Of a DNA stretch of 11,053 bases, positions 10,997 to 11,053 are shown piece by piece; positions within the stretch are counted from its first letter, which is position 1, and every line of letters begins with the position of its first letter. The notes beneath the pieces are model-generated. The model did not search any database. It saw only the letters and a list, made by a program, of their open reading frames with translations, and had not been told where the DNA came from. This stretch comes from Thermus sp. JCM 17653 (GTDB taxonomy: Bacteria > Deinococcota > Deinococci > Deinococcales > Thermaceae). Position numbers and translations under genes: made by a program. The stretch spans positions 1-11,053 of the forward strand of contig BBBN01000034.1 of assembly GCA_001311585.1 (NCBI GenBank). Reading direction: 5' to 3'.

Positions 10997-11053
10997 AGCG
11001 GGCCCTCAAGGAGAGGCCCAAGGCCCTCCTCCCCGAGCACCCACACCCCTCTC
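10964..11053 (+). CDS. lutC: L-lactate utilisation protein LutC/LldG, N-terminus (3' partial, apparent frameshift)
   Basis: From GTG 10964 the frame reads VDARTRILAR and then meets TAG at 10994-10996. Adding one G at 10992-10993 (CGG-TAG to CGG-GTA-G) continues it as VERALKERPKALLPEHPHPS to the window edge. Together this reads like the N-terminal helix of LutC, typically M-x-A-R-x-x-I-L-A-R-I-R-x-A-L. LutC is a single LUD-domain subunit of the lactate oxidation complex. The operon order lutA-lutB-lutC and the strong ribosome site at 10952-10961 support the call. The overlap with lutB would be 11 bp if LutB ends at 10974, the same as the lutA-lutB overlap. Only about 30 residues are visible and a repaired base is needed, so the confidence is moderate. 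Confidence 0.65.

Overview
The window looks like chromosomal DNA of a thermophilic Deinococcota bacterium, most likely Thermus or a close relative. The signs are very high G+C, strong preference for G/C in third codon positions (AAG, CTC, GAG, CCC), a lut operon that appears to start from a leaderless TAnnnT promoter, and very tight gene packing. The genus is an inference from style, not from a database match.

Layout. Positions 1-95 (+) hold the last codons of a sensor histidine kinase. From 8801 down to 92, on the minus strand, runs a single operon-like block. In transcription order it holds hsdM (modification subunit), a REP-associated tyrosine (Y1/HUH) transposase, hsdS (specificity subunit), a DUF262 + HNH nuclease, hsdR (restriction/translocase subunit) and a small YgjP-like metallopeptidase. 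Divergently, from 8889 to the right edge, lies a lactate-utilisation operon, lutA-lutB-lutC, with lutC cut by the window end.

How the genes fit together. HsdM2-HsdS methylates a bipartite target, and adding HsdR makes the restriction complex. The DUF262-HNH protein overlaps hsdS upstream and hsdR downstream, so it is translationally embedded in the cassette. It resembles modification-dependent nucleases (GmrSD/SspE/BrxU class), so the locus may pair Type I restriction with a second nuclease. The transposase sits between hsdM and hsdS with a 30-bp perfect palindrome at its 5' side and a related 29-bp palindrome inside its own reading frame. The lut proteins form the iron-sulphur L-lactate oxidation complex.

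The most important caution is quality. At least nine apparent frameshifts occur, each repaired by restoring one base, and nearly all lie in short homopolymer runs. They hit hsdR three times and the DUF262 gene, hsdS, hsdM, lutA, lutB and lutC at least once each. Such an even spread over defence and metabolic genes points to sequencing or assembly error, or a consensus not polished for indels, rather than to gene decay. I describe each broken gene as the single protein it reads as once the base is restored.
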